This document shows, piece after piece, positions 48,621-56,950 of a stretch of 64,000 nt of DNA. The first letter of the stretch is position 1, and every line of letters starts with the position of its first letter. The stretch spans positions 248,001 to 312,000 of the forward strand of contig NZ_JAPKNH010000001.1 of the NCBI RefSeq assembly GCF_026344005.1. The letters run 5' to 3'. The notes under the pieces are model-generated. The model was not told the DNA's origin. It did no database searches and worked only from the letters and a program-made list of their open reading frames with translations. A program made the position numbers and the translations under genes. This stretch comes from Kaistia terrae. Lineage in GTDB: Bacteria > Pseudomonadota > Alphaproteobacteria > Rhizobiales > Kaistiaceae.

Positions 48621-50642
48621 ATGACGATCTCGGCCGATAACCAGCCCCCCGTTCGCTGGGGTATCATCGGACCCGGCGGCATCGCCAAGGCGTTTCGCGA
48701 CGGGCTGACGCATTCGAAGACCGGCAAGCTGGTCGCGATCGGCAGCCGCAATCCGTCCAAGCCGGGGCTCGGCGATGATTTTCCGGGCGCCCGTATCCAT
48801 GACGGCTACCAGGCGCTGCTCGACGATCCCGAGATCGACGCCGTCTACATCGCGACGCCGCATCCCGGCCATGCCGAATGGGCGATCAAGGCGGCCGAGG
48901 CCGGCAAGCATGTGCTGGTCGAAAAGCCGCTCGGCCTGACCGCCTATGAGGCGGAGGCAATTTTCCACGCGCACAAGAAGGCCGGCACGTTTGCCGCAGA
49001 GGCCTTCATGTACCGCGTCCATCCGCAGACGAAGCGGCTCTATGACCTCGTCGCCAGCGGCATGATCGGCGAAATCCGCGCCATCAAGTCGAGCTTCGGT
49101 TTCGCCATGCCGAAATTCGATCCCGACCATCGGCTCTATGCCAATGACCTCGCCGGCGGCGGCATTCTCGATGTCGGCTGCTATCCGGTCTCGATGACCC
49201 GACTGATTGCCGGTGCAGCTTCCGGCAAGCCGTTCCTCGATCCCGTCCAGGTGCAGGGTTCGGCGCATCTTGGGAAATCCGGCGTCGACGAATGGGCGGC
49301 GGCGATCCTGACCTTCCCGAATGACATCATTGCCGAAGTCTCGTGCAGCGTGTCGGTGGCGCAGGATAATGTGCTGCGTATTCTCGGCACCAAGGGTCGC
49401 ATCGAGGTTTCCGACTTCTGGTTCGCGACCGGCAAGGAAGGCGGCACCGGTACGATCCGTATCATCCGGCCGGATGCCAGCGTCGAGGTGGTCGAGGTCG
49501 TCGAGCCGAGCTGGCTCTATTCGTTCGAGGTGGACGCAGCCGGCGAAGCGATCCGCGCCGGCCAGCAGCAGCTTGCCTCACCCGGCATGAGCTGGGCCGA
49601 TACGCTCGGCAATCTGCGCACGCTCGACAAGTGGCGTGGGGCAGTCGGCCTTGTCTTCGACATCGAGAAGGCATCGCGCAAGACGACCACGATCAAGGGC
49701 GCCAAGCTTTCGCGCGGCGCGAAATCAATCCCGAAGCGGCAGTTGGCGGGCGTCAGCCAGCCGACCTCGGTCGCAGCGCTCGGCTTCGAGTTCTTCCCGG
49801 ATTTCGCCAGCGCTTCGGTGCTGCTCGACGCCTTCCACGAGGCGGGCGGCAATCTGTTCGACACCGCCTACATCTATGCCGGCGGCAAGACCGAGAAGAT
49901 TCTGGGCGACTGGCTGACCAGCCGGGGCGTGCGTAATGAATCGGTCGTCATCGGCAAGGGCGCGCATTCGCCGCTCGTCTATCCGGATGTGATCGCCAAG
50001 CAGCTGACCGAGACGCTCGACCGGTTGCAGACCGACCATGTCGACATCTACTTCATGCATCGCGACAACCTGGACGTTCCCGTCTCGGAATTTGTCGATG
50101 CGATGGATGCCGAGGTGAAGGCCGGCCGTATTCGCGGTCCGTTCGGCGGCTCCAACTGGACGCGCGAGCGCATGGACGCGGCGATCGCCTATGCCGAAAA
50201 GACCGGCAAGCAGAAGCCGGGCGCGCTTTCCAACAATTTCTCGCTGGCCGAAATGCTCGACCCGATCTGGGCCGGCTGCGTCGCGGCTTCGGACGATGAA
50301 TGGAAGGCCTGGCTCACCCAGCGCCAGATCCCGAACTTCGCCTGGTCGAGCCAGGGACGCGGCTTCTTCACCGACCGCGCCGGTCGCGACAAGCGCGACG
50401 ACGAGGAAATCGTCCGCGTCTGGTACTCGGAGAAGAACTTTGAGCGTCGGGATCGTGCGATCGAGCTTGCCAAGCAGCTTGGCCGCGAGCCGATCCACAT
50501 CGCGCTCGCCTACGTGCTGGCACAGCCTTTCCCGGTCGTGCCGCTGATCGGACCGCGTACGCTGGCCGAACTGGAAGACAGCCTTTCCGCGCTCGATATC
50601 CAGCTGACACCGGAACAGGTGAGCTGGCTGGATCGCGGCTAG
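48621..50642 (+). CDS. Gfo/Idh/MocA oxidoreductase fused to an aldo/keto reductase
   Basis: This 673-residue protein joins two redox enzymes. Residues 1 to about 335 are a Gfo/Idh/MocA dehydrogenase (Rossmann motif WGIIGPGGIAKAF; catalytic-lysine motif VEKPLGL; GGGILDVGCYPV). Residues from about 365 to 673 are an aldo/keto reductase with the tetrad Asp414, Tyr419 (FDTAYIYAGG), Lys446 (VIGKGAH) and His480 (YFMHRDN). Both active sites look intact. It lies 66 bases after the CUT1 permease genes, so it likely acts on the imported sugar, perhaps oxidising and then reducing it at different carbons. The lack of a stop or frame change between the halves argues against an assembly artefact. Confidence 0.9.
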   Translation: MTISADNQPPVRWGIIGPGGIAKAFRDGLTHSKTGKLVAIGSRNPSKPGLGDDFPGARIHDGYQALLDDPEIDAVYIATPHPGHAEWAIKAAEAGKHVLVEKPLGLTAYEAEAIFHAHKKAGTFAAEAFMYRVHPQTKRLYDLVASGMIGEIRAIKSSFGFAMPKFDPDHRLYANDLAGGGILDVGCYPVSMTRLIAGAASGKPFLDPVQVQGSAHLGKSGVDEWAAAILTFPNDIIAEVSCSVSVAQDNVLRILGTKGRIEVSDFWFATGKEGGTGTIRIIRPDASVEVVEVVEPSWLYSFEVDAAGEAIRAGQQQLASPGMSWADTLGNLRTLDKWRGAVGLVFDIEKASRKTTTIKGAKLSRGAKSIPKRQLAGVSQPTSVAALGFEFFPDFASASVLLDAFHEAGGNLFDTAYIYAGGKTEKILGDWLTSRGVRNESVVIGKGAHSPLVYPDVIAKQLTETLDRLQTDHVDIYFMHRDNLDVPVSEFVDAMDAEVKAGRIRGPFGGSNWTRERMDAAIAYAEKTGKQKPGALSNNFSLAEMLDPIWAGCVAASDDEWKAWLTQRQIPNFAWSSQGRGFFTDRAGRDKRDDEEIVRVWYSEKNFERRDRAIELAKQLGREPIHIALAYVLAQPFPVVPLIGPRTLAELEDSLSALDIQLTPEQVSWLDRG

Positions 50643-50667
50643 CGCAGACTGGTGACGACCGGCGCCT

Positions 50668-50791
50668 CACCTCTCCCTGAGGGAGAGGTCGGACCGATAG
50701 GTCCGCGTGAGGGTTTAGGGAACCATCCGGTGAGGCCGTAAACCCTCACCCGCCGGCCCCTGGCCGTCGACTTCTCCCGTGAGGCGAGAGG
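50668..50791. repeat. RIME-like mosaic palindromic element, copy 1
   Basis: About 124 bases begin with the hairpin CACCTCTCCCTGAGGGAGAGG, continue with GGACCGATAGGTCC, then a central dyad (GTGAGGGTTTA ... TAAACCCTCAC) and end in a second terminal hairpin. The reverse complement of 63725-63847 matches it closely over its full length. The two-palindrome, roughly 110-base structure is that of the Rhizobium-specific intergenic mosaic element. Confidence 0.85.
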
Positions 50792-50863
50792 TTAAGAATG
50801 GTGCTCACGTCGTGGGCTCGCCCTCATCTCCCTTTGGAGGTGAGGGCCTTGCCGCTTGCGCGG

Positions 50864-51052
50864 CTATTCCATCTCGGCGAAGCGATCGTCGACAAGCTGG
50901 GACATCGCCATCTGCTGCGACTTCTTCTCGGCTGGGCGCGCATGCAGCACAGCGGCGGCGAGGCAGGGGTTCAGCGCCTTATAGTGGCTTTGCAGGGCCT
51001 GCTCGCGGGCGCCGGGCTGGCTGGCGAGAATGGCTTGTTGCGACCTGGGCAT
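50864..51052 (-). CDS. Small hypothetical protein (62 residues)
   Basis: The ORF starts at an ATG with a strong Shine-Dalgarno (GGAGAGGAG about 7 bases upstream) and encodes a soluble 62-residue protein rich in Ala and Gln (MPRSQQAILASQPGAREQ). No family is recognised. It follows another small ORF after 26 bases on the same strand, and both are divergent from the LysR-type gene, which could regulate them. A near-perfect hairpin (50821-50846) lies beyond the stop. The ribosome binding site is the main reason to accept it. Confidence 0.5.
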   Translation of the reverse strand: MPRSQQAILASQPGAREQALQSHYKALNPCLAAAVLHARPAEKKSQQMAMSQLVDDRFAEME

Positions 51053-51078
51053 TGGGTACTCCTCTCCCAGCCGCTGCA

Positions 51079-51261
51079 TTACGCACAGCGACTGCCTGGT
51101 TTCGGATCGAACGCTGGCTGGGCGTCGACCGCTTCGGGACCGATCGGCAGATCGGCCAACTCGCGGACACTCAATCCCCAAAGTGCGTTCTCATTGTGGG
51201 CGACGGCCACTGGCTCAACTGCCCAATGAAGGACAGCGCGATAGAGTCCATAGATCGTCAT
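51079..51261 (-). CDS. Small hypothetical protein (60 residues), divergent from LysR gene
   Basis: The ORF begins with an ATG preceded by GAGGAGATGAACC, a good Shine-Dalgarno, and encodes 60 residues. The segment LSVRELADLPIG is faintly like the end of DUF1127 proteins (short basic proteins often controlled by GcvA-type LysR regulators), but the arginine-rich part is missing, so this is only a hint. It starts 92 bases from the LysR gene, in the usual place of a LysR target. Confidence 0.45.
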   Translation of the reverse strand: MTIYGLYRAVLHWAVEPVAVAHNENALWGLSVRELADLPIGPEAVDAQPAFDPKPGSRCA

Positions 51262-51353
51262 GGTTCATCTCCTCGGCTGACGCTGAGGCAACATGGTCCT
51301 AAACCGATCGCGGCGGTATCGACATGATCTCGGTCACACTTTAGAAAAACTAT

Positions 51354-52235
51354 ATGACCGAGGCTTTCAAAGTTCCGCTCAATGCCCTCAGGGCTATAGA
51401 ATTCGTCGCGCGAACCGGCACGCTGGCCGCCGCGGCGGCCGAGCTCGGCGTCACATCGGGCGCCATCAGCCAGCACATTAAGCGCGCCGAGGCGCGATTG
51501 GGGATTCACCTTTTCGAGCGCACGCCGCGAGGACTGGTGGCGACACCGTCACTGGAAGCGGCTTTGCCGCTGCTCAATGGCGGCTTTCGCCAGATCGCCG
51601 AGGCGCTGGCGCTGCTCGAAGGCGACGAGAGCGGCATGCTGACGATCACCACAGCGCCGACCTTCGCGGCGCGCTGGCTGGTGCAGCGACTGGGCCATTT
51701 CACCCGGGCGCATCCCGACATCGAGATCCGCTTCGTGGCCACGACGAATGTGATCGATCTTGCCCGCAGCGATGTCGATTGCGCGATCCGGCTTGGGCGC
51801 GGCGCCTGGCCCGGCGTGGTGGCGGAAAGCCTGACGCCGCAGCCCTTCTTCCCGGTCTGCGCGCCGCATTGGCGCGATCAGCTGCGAACGCCTGCCGATC
51901 TCGCGCATGTGCCCGTCATCGCCGATGAGGGAACGATGGTGGACTGGGAGGCCTGGTTTCTGGCGACCGGCGAGCCCCCAATCAAGCTGACGGGGCCGTC
52001 CTATACCGATCCGGTTCTGGCGCTGGAGGCGACGCTGGCCGGGCAGGGCGTCATGCTGGCCTGGCAGATGGTGGTCGCCGATGCGCTTGCCGCCGGTCGG
52101 CTTATCCGGCCGTTCCCGCAGGAGGCAAAAACCGATCTCGCCTATTGGTTCGTGACGACGGATGCCAAGGCGCGCAGCCGCAAGGTCCGGCTGTTCCGCG
52201 CCTGGCTACTCGACCAGATGGCGCAATCGCCGTAG
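51354..52235 (+). CDS. LysR-family transcriptional regulator, GcvA type
   Basis: This 293-residue protein has an N-terminal LysR helix-turn-helix (TLAAAAAELGVTSGAISQHIKRAEARLG, residues 22-50) and a C-terminal co-inducer domain. The residues ARWLVQRLGHFTRAHPDIEIR and the DVDCAIRLGRG motif are typical of GcvA-like members. It probably regulates the two small ORFs divergent from it. It ends 8 bases before the convergent VOC gene. Confidence 0.9.
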   Translation: MTEAFKVPLNALRAIEFVARTGTLAAAAAELGVTSGAISQHIKRAEARLGIHLFERTPRGLVATPSLEAALPLLNGGFRQIAEALALLEGDESGMLTITTAPTFAARWLVQRLGHFTRAHPDIEIRFVATTNVIDLARSDVDCAIRLGRGAWPGVVAESLTPQPFFPVCAPHWRDQLRTPADLAHVPVIADEGTMVDWEAWFLATGEPPIKLTGPSYTDPVLALEATLAGQGVMLAWQMVVADALAAGRLIRPFPQEAKTDLAYWFVTTDAKARSRKVRLFRAWLLDQMAQSP

Positions 52236-52243
52236 CGGCGGAG

Positions 52244-52669
52244 CTATGTCGGCAAGGCATCCTGCGAATATTGCGCGGCGAATTCGGCACTGGGCGGGAT
52301 CGGCGTGATGACGTCGATCAACACGCCATTCGGATCGCGCGTGATGAAATGCCTCTGGCCGAACGGTTCGTCGCGCAGGGCGAGCAACATCGGCAGGCCG
52401 GCCGCCGCAAGGCGCGCATGGACTGCATCGACATCCTCGACCTCGAAATTGAGCAGCAGGCCGGACGCCAGGCCCCGGCCGATTTCGGGAATCGTCGCAT
52501 GCGTGCCGTCAAGCACGGCCAAGTTGATGGCAGGGTCGGTGGCGGATTGCAGATGGACATACCAGTCGCTTTCGAAGGCGGTGATGAAGCCGAAATGCGT
52601 CTGGTAGAACGCCGCCGTCGCCGGGACATCTTGCGTCATCAGGACGGGGTAGAAGCTGGTGATCCGCAT
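52244..52669 (-). CDS. VOC-superfamily (glyoxalase/dioxygenase-like) protein
   Basis: This 141-residue protein has the paired beta-alpha-beta-beta-beta modules of the vicinal oxygen chelate fold ([61 protein letters not shown]). Members bind a metal and act as glyoxalases, ring-cleavage enzymes or antibiotic-binding proteins. The start at 52669 follows GGGAG. It is divergent from a TetR-family gene, whose palindromic operators lie just upstream, so it is probably under TetR control. Confidence 0.88.
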   Translation of the reverse strand: MRITSFYPVLMTQDVPATAAFYQTHFGFITAFESDWYVHLQSATDPAINLAVLDGTHATIPEIGRGLASGLLLNFEVEDVDAVHARLAAAGLPMLLALRDEPFGQRHFITRDPNGVLIDVITPIPPSAEFAAQYSQDALPT

Positions 52670-52692
52670 GGCCTTGCACTCCCTCTGAATTG

Positions 52693-52739
52693 ACATACAG
52701 TCTGTATGTATTTTCCTAATTAACATACAGGCTGTATGT
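52693..52739. promoter_or_regulatory. Twin perfect TetR operators
   Basis: Two 17-bp palindromes, ACATACAGTCTGTATGT (52693-52709) and ACATACAGGCTGTATGT (52723-52739), differ only in the central base and are 30 bases apart centre to centre, about three helical turns. The second ends exactly at the base before the tetR start codon. They lie between the divergent VOC and TetR genes. Confidence 0.85.
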
Positions 52740-53327
52740 ATGCAATCGCCTCGCTCCAATCAGGACCGCACCGAAAAGACCCGGGCCGCCTTGCTATCGG
52801 CGGCGCGGGGCTTGTTCATCGAAAAGGGCTATGCCGAAACGTCGACGCCGGAGATCGTCGCGGCGGCCGGCATCACGAGGGGCGCGCTCTATCACCACTT
52901 CCAGGATAAGCGCGATCTGTTCCGGGCTGTTGTCGCCGAGGAAGCGAGCGCTGTCGCCGCGGCGATCGAGGGCAGGGCGTCGGCATCGATGCAGCCGGTC
53001 GCGGCTCTGATCGCCGGAAGCTTCGCCTATCTCGAAGCGATGCATGCGCCGGGCCGGACCCGGCTGTTGCTGATCGAAGCGCCGGCCGTGTTGGGCATGG
53101 CGGAGATCCAGGCACTCGACGAGGCGAACGCGGCGCGTACGCTTCGCGAGGGGTTGGAGGCGGCCTTCTCGCAAGCGGGGCGCGATCCCGGCCTGCCGCT
53201 TGCCGCGCTCACCGACCTGCTCTCGGCTGCGTTCGACCGCGCGGCGCTGGCGATTGATGCGGGCGGCAGCGCGGCCGACTACGGCGCGGCGATTTCAGTT
53301 TTGATAAGGCGTCTCGTGCTGAACTAG
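52740..53327 (+). CDS. TetR-family transcriptional regulator
   Basis: This 195-residue protein has a TetR helix-turn-helix ([28 protein letters not shown], about residues 38-65) and a helical effector domain. The chosen ATG has no Shine-Dalgarno, because the operator palindrome extends to the base before it; the transcript may be leaderless, or a later start may be used although no alternative before the conserved domain has a clear ribosome site. It should repress itself and the VOC gene through the twin palindromes. Confidence 0.88.
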   Translation: MQSPRSNQDRTEKTRAALLSAARGLFIEKGYAETSTPEIVAAAGITRGALYHHFQDKRDLFRAVVAEEASAVAAAIEGRASASMQPVAALIAGSFAYLEAMHAPGRTRLLLIEAPAVLGMAEIQALDEANAARTLREGLEAAFSQAGRDPGLPLAALTDLLSAAFDRAALAIDAGGSAADYGAAISVLIRRLVLN

Positions 53328-53413
53328 CGCCACAACATCGGAAGCTTGCCGCGCTGTCGGAACGACGTCGCATGCTGGGCAAGTGGACCACAAGGACTCG
53401 CAAGGAAACTGGA

Positions 53414-54004
53414 ATGACGGAACAGAACGACCGGGTTCGCGAGCGCGAACGCATCCTGCTCTCGGAGAGCTGGGGCAAGCTGTACAAGAACATCTTCGAT
53501 TATCGCCGCTCGGACGGCACCTGGCAGACGCAGACGCGCGAGACCTATGATCGCGGCGATGGCGCGGCGGTGCTGCCCTACGATCCCGATCGCAACACGG
53601 TCCTGCTGATCCGCCAGTTCCGCTATCCGGCCTGGGTGCGCGGCCATCATGAGCCGCTGGTCGAGGTCTGCGCCGGCCTTCTCGATGCCGACGATCCCGT
53701 TACCTGCATCAAGAAGGAAGCCGAGGAAGAACTGGGCGTCACGCTCGAAGCGCCGGTTCGTGTCATGGTTCCCTTCATGTCGCCTGGCAGCGTCGTTGAG
53801 CAGTTGCATCTCTTCGTCGCCCGCTATTCGCCGCACGATCGCACAAGCGAGGGTGGCGGCGAAGCGCATGAGGGCGAGGATATCGAGGTGATCGAGCTTC
53901 CCTTCGCAGAGGCGCTGGCCATGATCGACGATGGCCGCATCTGCGACGCCAAGACGATCCTGCTGCTCCAGCATGTGGCGCTGAAGCGTCTGCTGACGTC
54001 GTAA
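53414..54004 (+). CDS. Nudix hydrolase, NudK-like nucleoside diphosphate sugar hydrolase
   Basis: This 196-residue protein contains the Nudix box region GLLDADDPVTCIKKEAEEELG, which closely parallels the box of E. coli NudK (GDP-mannose hydrolase); the first Glu of the box is replaced by Asp here. Upstream are AVLPYDPDRNTVLLIRQFRYP and EVCAG. It probably hydrolyses NDP-sugars or ADP-ribose. The ATG at 53414 (MTEQNDR) is preferred to the longer frame from 53372, which overlaps the spacer after tetR. Confidence 0.88.
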   Translation: MTEQNDRVRERERILLSESWGKLYKNIFDYRRSDGTWQTQTRETYDRGDGAAVLPYDPDRNTVLLIRQFRYPAWVRGHHEPLVEVCAGLLDADDPVTCIKKEAEEELGVTLEAPVRVMVPFMSPGSVVEQLHLFVARYSPHDRTSEGGGEAHEGEDIEVIELPFAEALAMIDDGRICDAKTILLLQHVALKRLLTS

Positions 54005-54118
54005 CGCCCACCGGCGGCGAATGCGGCTGGCTGAATCGGTAGCGATCTGCTTTCCTGATCGGGATGGCGCGGAACGGGCCATCCTTCGGCTCGGATGACG
54101 GACCGTCGCCTGCCCGGA

Positions 54119-55576
54119 ATGCAGCATTTCATGATCCAGTTTCGCCATTGCGCCGTGACGGTTGGAGCCTTGGCAGCGAGTTTGCTGCTGGTTTCCGCCG
54201 CGCGGGGCGCCGATCGCCTGGTGCTGTTCGACGCTGACGGGCTGGAGGTGAAGGCGCATCTGCAACTCGGCGGCAACGCCGTGTTCGAACGAAACCTGTT
54301 CTGGGACCTCGCCGCGACCGTCGCGCCGAACGCCGGCTTCGATCCGGATACGGACTGGCTCGAAGGCTACATCATGCCCGGGCTGAGCTTCACCAAGGAG
54401 CTGGGTGATTCACTCACCGCCTATGGCAAGATCTCGGTCGTCGCCTCCGGTACGCTGGGGATCGATGCCTTCGATACCGGCAGCACCGGCCGGATCACGC
54501 TGGAAGATGGCTATCTCGGCCTGCGCTCGCGCGACACCAGCGGCGCGACGCCCTGGTTCGACATCTCGCTCGGTCCGCGCGACTACAAGGCCGGCACCGG
54601 CATGCTGATCGCCAATGGCGGGGCCAACGGTTTTGAGCGCGGGGCGTTGAAGCTTGGGCCTCGAGAAGCCTGGGAGATGGCAGCCCTTGGCCGGTTCGGC
54701 TTTGGCGACTTCACGGCGACAGGCTTTTATGTCGAGCCCAACGAACTGCCGAGGAATCCGACCAACACGCAGATCGTCGGCGGCGATTTTCGCTATGACG
54801 GACCGCGCGATACCTATGCCGGCGCAACGCTCGGCTATGTGCCGGAATCAACCGCGCCCTATCCCAAGGCGGCGCCCGGCGGCGTCGGCATTCCCTCGAT
54901 TATCCCAGATGGCCGCGACGGGCTGAAATTCGTCAATCTCTATGGTCGCGCCATGCCCTTCGAGGGCAGCCTCGAAAATCTCTTCGTCGGCGGCGACTTC
55001 GCCTATGAGTGGAACGATCGCATCGACATGCGGGCCTGGGCCGGGCGGGCGCAGATCGGCTACACCTTCGCCAATATCGGCTGGACGCCGACGATCGCCT
55101 ATACCTACCAGACGTTCTCCGGCGACGATCCCGCGACGCCGCAGCTCGAACGCTTCGATCCGCTCTATTATGAAGGGTCGCCAAGCGCCTGGTCGACGGG
55201 CTCGAAATCGTCGATGGTCTTCATCAATTCCAACGTCAATTCGCAGCAGCTGAGCCTGAGTGTGCGCCCGACCGAGCGGGACACGCTGACGCTGCGCTAC
55301 GCCTATATCAACGTCAACGAACTGCGGAGCCCGATCCAGTTCGGCCAGGCAACCCGGCTTGAATTCGCCAACGGCGTCGCTGATCCGGTCGCCGGCGTCA
55401 CAGAACGCCATCTCGCCGATGACATCTATCTCGAATACATCCGCGCCATCACGCCCAGCACCTATCTGACCACCGGCATCAGCGCGTCGATCCCCGGGGC
55501 AGGCATGAAGTCCATCATCACCGGCCCGGCGCCGGTCTGGTATGGCGGCTTCGTCAACATCGTCAGCGATTTCTGA
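54119..55576 (+). CDS. Outer-membrane beta-barrel protein, alginate-export-like
   Basis: This 485-residue protein has a Sec signal peptide (to about residue 30, SAARGA) and a long series of amphipathic beta strands with many Gly, Tyr and Phe residues (for example IGYTFANIGWTPTIAYTYQTF; TLRYAYINVNELRSP), ending in Phe (VNIVSDF), as in outer-membrane barrels. The pattern resembles the alginate-export porin family; the transported compound is unknown. ATGs at 54095 and 54131 are alternative starts. It has no obvious operon partners. Confidence 0.82.
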   Translation: MQHFMIQFRHCAVTVGALAASLLLVSAARGADRLVLFDADGLEVKAHLQLGGNAVFERNLFWDLAATVAPNAGFDPDTDWLEGYIMPGLSFTKELGDSLTAYGKISVVASGTLGIDAFDTGSTGRITLEDGYLGLRSRDTSGATPWFDISLGPRDYKAGTGMLIANGGANGFERGALKLGPREAWEMAALGRFGFGDFTATGFYVEPNELPRNPTNTQIVGGDFRYDGPRDTYAGATLGYVPESTAPYPKAAPGGVGIPSIIPDGRDGLKFVNLYGRAMPFEGSLENLFVGGDFAYEWNDRIDMRAWAGRAQIGYTFANIGWTPTIAYTYQTFSGDDPATPQLERFDPLYYEGSPSAWSTGSKSSMVFINSNVNSQQLSLSVRPTERDTLTLRYAYINVNELRSPIQFGQATRLEFANGVADPVAGVTERHLADDIYLEYIRAITPSTYLTTGISASIPGAGMKSIITGPAPVWYGGFVNIVSDF

Positions 55577-55588
55577 CGCGCCAAGAGC

Positions 55589-56041
55589 TCAGTCGGCGCG
55601 CGAGTCGTAGGCGGCGCGTGTCGCGCGGATTTTTGCGTGGTTTGTCGAGGCCCAGTGCGTCAGCACGCGCATCGGCTCGGCCAGCGAATAGCCGAGATCC
55701 GTCAGTGCATATTCAACCTGAGGCGGCGTGGTGGGGAAAACCTTGCGGCTGACAAGGCCGTCGCGCTCCAGCCCTCGCAGCGTCACCGTCAACATCCGCT
55801 GCGAAATGCCGTCGACCGCGCGCTTCAGCGCATTGAAGCGATGCGGCTCGGAGGTCAGCTGCAACACGACGAGATAGCTCCACGCATCGCCCAGCCTGTC
55901 CAGCACATCGCGAACCGGACATTGCTCGGCCGGCAAAACGACCGTTCCGGCAAACGGTCCGTTCACCAACGGCTTGCCAATCGTTTCGACGTCGAGCCGT
56001 TCGGCGGTCTCGAAATCAAGCGAATCCGCAGTTTCGTGCAT
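55589..56041 (-). CDS. HxlR-family transcriptional regulator
   Basis: This 150-residue protein has the HxlR winged helix ([22 protein letters not shown], then [30 protein letters not shown]). These regulators often sense electrophiles or oxidants through a conserved N-terminal Cys, here Cys41. The start at 56041 follows GGAGG at 11 bases. It is divergent from the NAD(P)-binding reductase gene and probably regulates it. Confidence 0.92.
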   Translation of the reverse strand: MHETADSLDFETAERLDVETIGKPLVNGPFAGTVVLPAEQCPVRDVLDRLGDAWSYLVVLQLTSEPHRFNALKRAVDGISQRMLTVTLRGLERDGLVSRKVFPTTPPQVEYALTDLGYSLAEPMRVLTHWASTNHAKIRATRAAYDSRAD

Positions 56042-56132
56042 GTTCAAGCTGCCTCCGGCGGGCGAGGTGGTTCCCTCGTGGTGCCCTGGTGCGCCGCAAA
56101 TGCGTCCTTCACGCATGCAAGTCAAGCGCCTA

Positions 56133-56147
56133 GTTATCTTTCGTAAC
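56133..56147. promoter_or_regulatory. Candidate HxlR operator
   Basis: GTTA-TCTTTCG-TAAC forms a dyad 64 bases before the reductase start, in the divergent region between the HxlR gene and its neighbour. GTTAC...GTAAC-like dyads with AAAG/CTTT centres are common HxlR/YodB-type sites. Confidence 0.4.
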
Positions 56148-56210
56148 CGCATCGTGCGGAAGCGGGGACGCCGGATGTTCGTCCCGCAACGGCGAAAAAG
56201 GATCGAGACA

Positions 56211-56855
56211 ATGAAAATCGCAGTGATTGGCGCAACGGGCTTTGTCGGCTCGGCAGTTGTCGCCGAGGCGCTTTCGCGCGGCCATTCGGTCGGCGCCATT
56301 GCGCGCCACCCGGAAAAGCTGGCCGACGCACCGGGCCTGACCAAGATTGCCGGCGACGTGCTCGATGCCGACCGCGTCGCGGCGCTGGTCGCCGGCTATG
56401 ACTATGTCGTCAGCGCCTATAATCCCGGCTGGACCAATCCGGATATCTACAATGAGTACAAGCGTGGCGCGGCGTCGATCGTCGCCGGCGTGAAGAAGGC
56501 GGGCCTGCCGCTGCTCGTCGTCGGCGGCGCTGGCAGCCTGGAAGTCGCTCCGGGCGTGCAGGCGGTTGACCTGCCGGAGTTCCCCGAGGCCTGGAAGCCG
56601 GGCGCGCTCGCTGCCCGCGACGGCCTGACCGACATCCGCAAGGAAACAGCGCTCGACTGGACCTTCCTGTCGCCGGCCGCCATTCTGGAACATGACACGC
56701 CGCGTACCGGCAACTATCGCCTCGGGCTCGACAACCCGGTCGTCGATCCGGCAACCGGCACCGCGCATATCTCGATCGGCGATCTGGCCGTGGCGATCCT
56801 CGACGAAGCGGAGAGCCGCAAGCACAGCCGCAAGCGGTTCACCGTCGGCGTCTGA
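56211..56855 (+). CDS. NAD(P)-binding oxidoreductase, NmrA/atypical SDR type
   Basis: This 214-residue protein has an N-terminal Rossmann motif ([21 protein letters not shown]), followed by [26 protein letters not shown] and [12 protein letters not shown]. It matches the YwnB/NmrA-like reductases that are often divergent from HxlR-type regulators and respond to electrophile or oxidative stress. The substrate is unknown. It is convergent with the Mrp gene, with a bidirectional terminator between. Confidence 0.9.
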   Translation: MKIAVIGATGFVGSAVVAEALSRGHSVGAIARHPEKLADAPGLTKIAGDVLDADRVAALVAGYDYVVSAYNPGWTNPDIYNEYKRGAASIVAGVKKAGLPLLVVGGAGSLEVAPGVQAVDLPEFPEAWKPGALAARDGLTDIRKETALDWTFLSPAAILEHDTPRTGNYRLGLDNPVVDPATGTAHISIGDLAVAILDEAESRKHSRKRFTVGV

Positions 56856-56868
56856 TCTACCCGAAACA

Positions 56869-56903
56869 AAAACGCCGCCCGGCTTTTCCTCGGGCGGCGT
56901 TTT
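56869..56903. terminator. Bidirectional terminator between convergent genes
   Basis: AAAACGCCGCCCG (56869-56881) pairs perfectly with 56891-56903 around a 9-base loop. A tract on one side and T tract on the other let it act in both directions, for the reductase gene and for the Mrp gene. Confidence 0.85.
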
Positions 56904-56950
56904 ATAGGATGAGTGCCAGCGGCAACCGCCGGCCCAGAATGGTTGACGAT

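Noticed and set aside
50668-50791. Terminator after the oxidoreductase fusion gene
   Set aside because: Strong hairpins but no T tract, and the same element occurs elsewhere as a dispersed repeat; better described as a RIME-like repeat.
50798-51229. Plus-strand ORF of 143 codons overlapping the two small minus-strand ORFs
   Set aside because: No ribosome site, and the two minus-strand ORFs have strong ones; the plus frame also starts inside repeat sequence neighbourhood.
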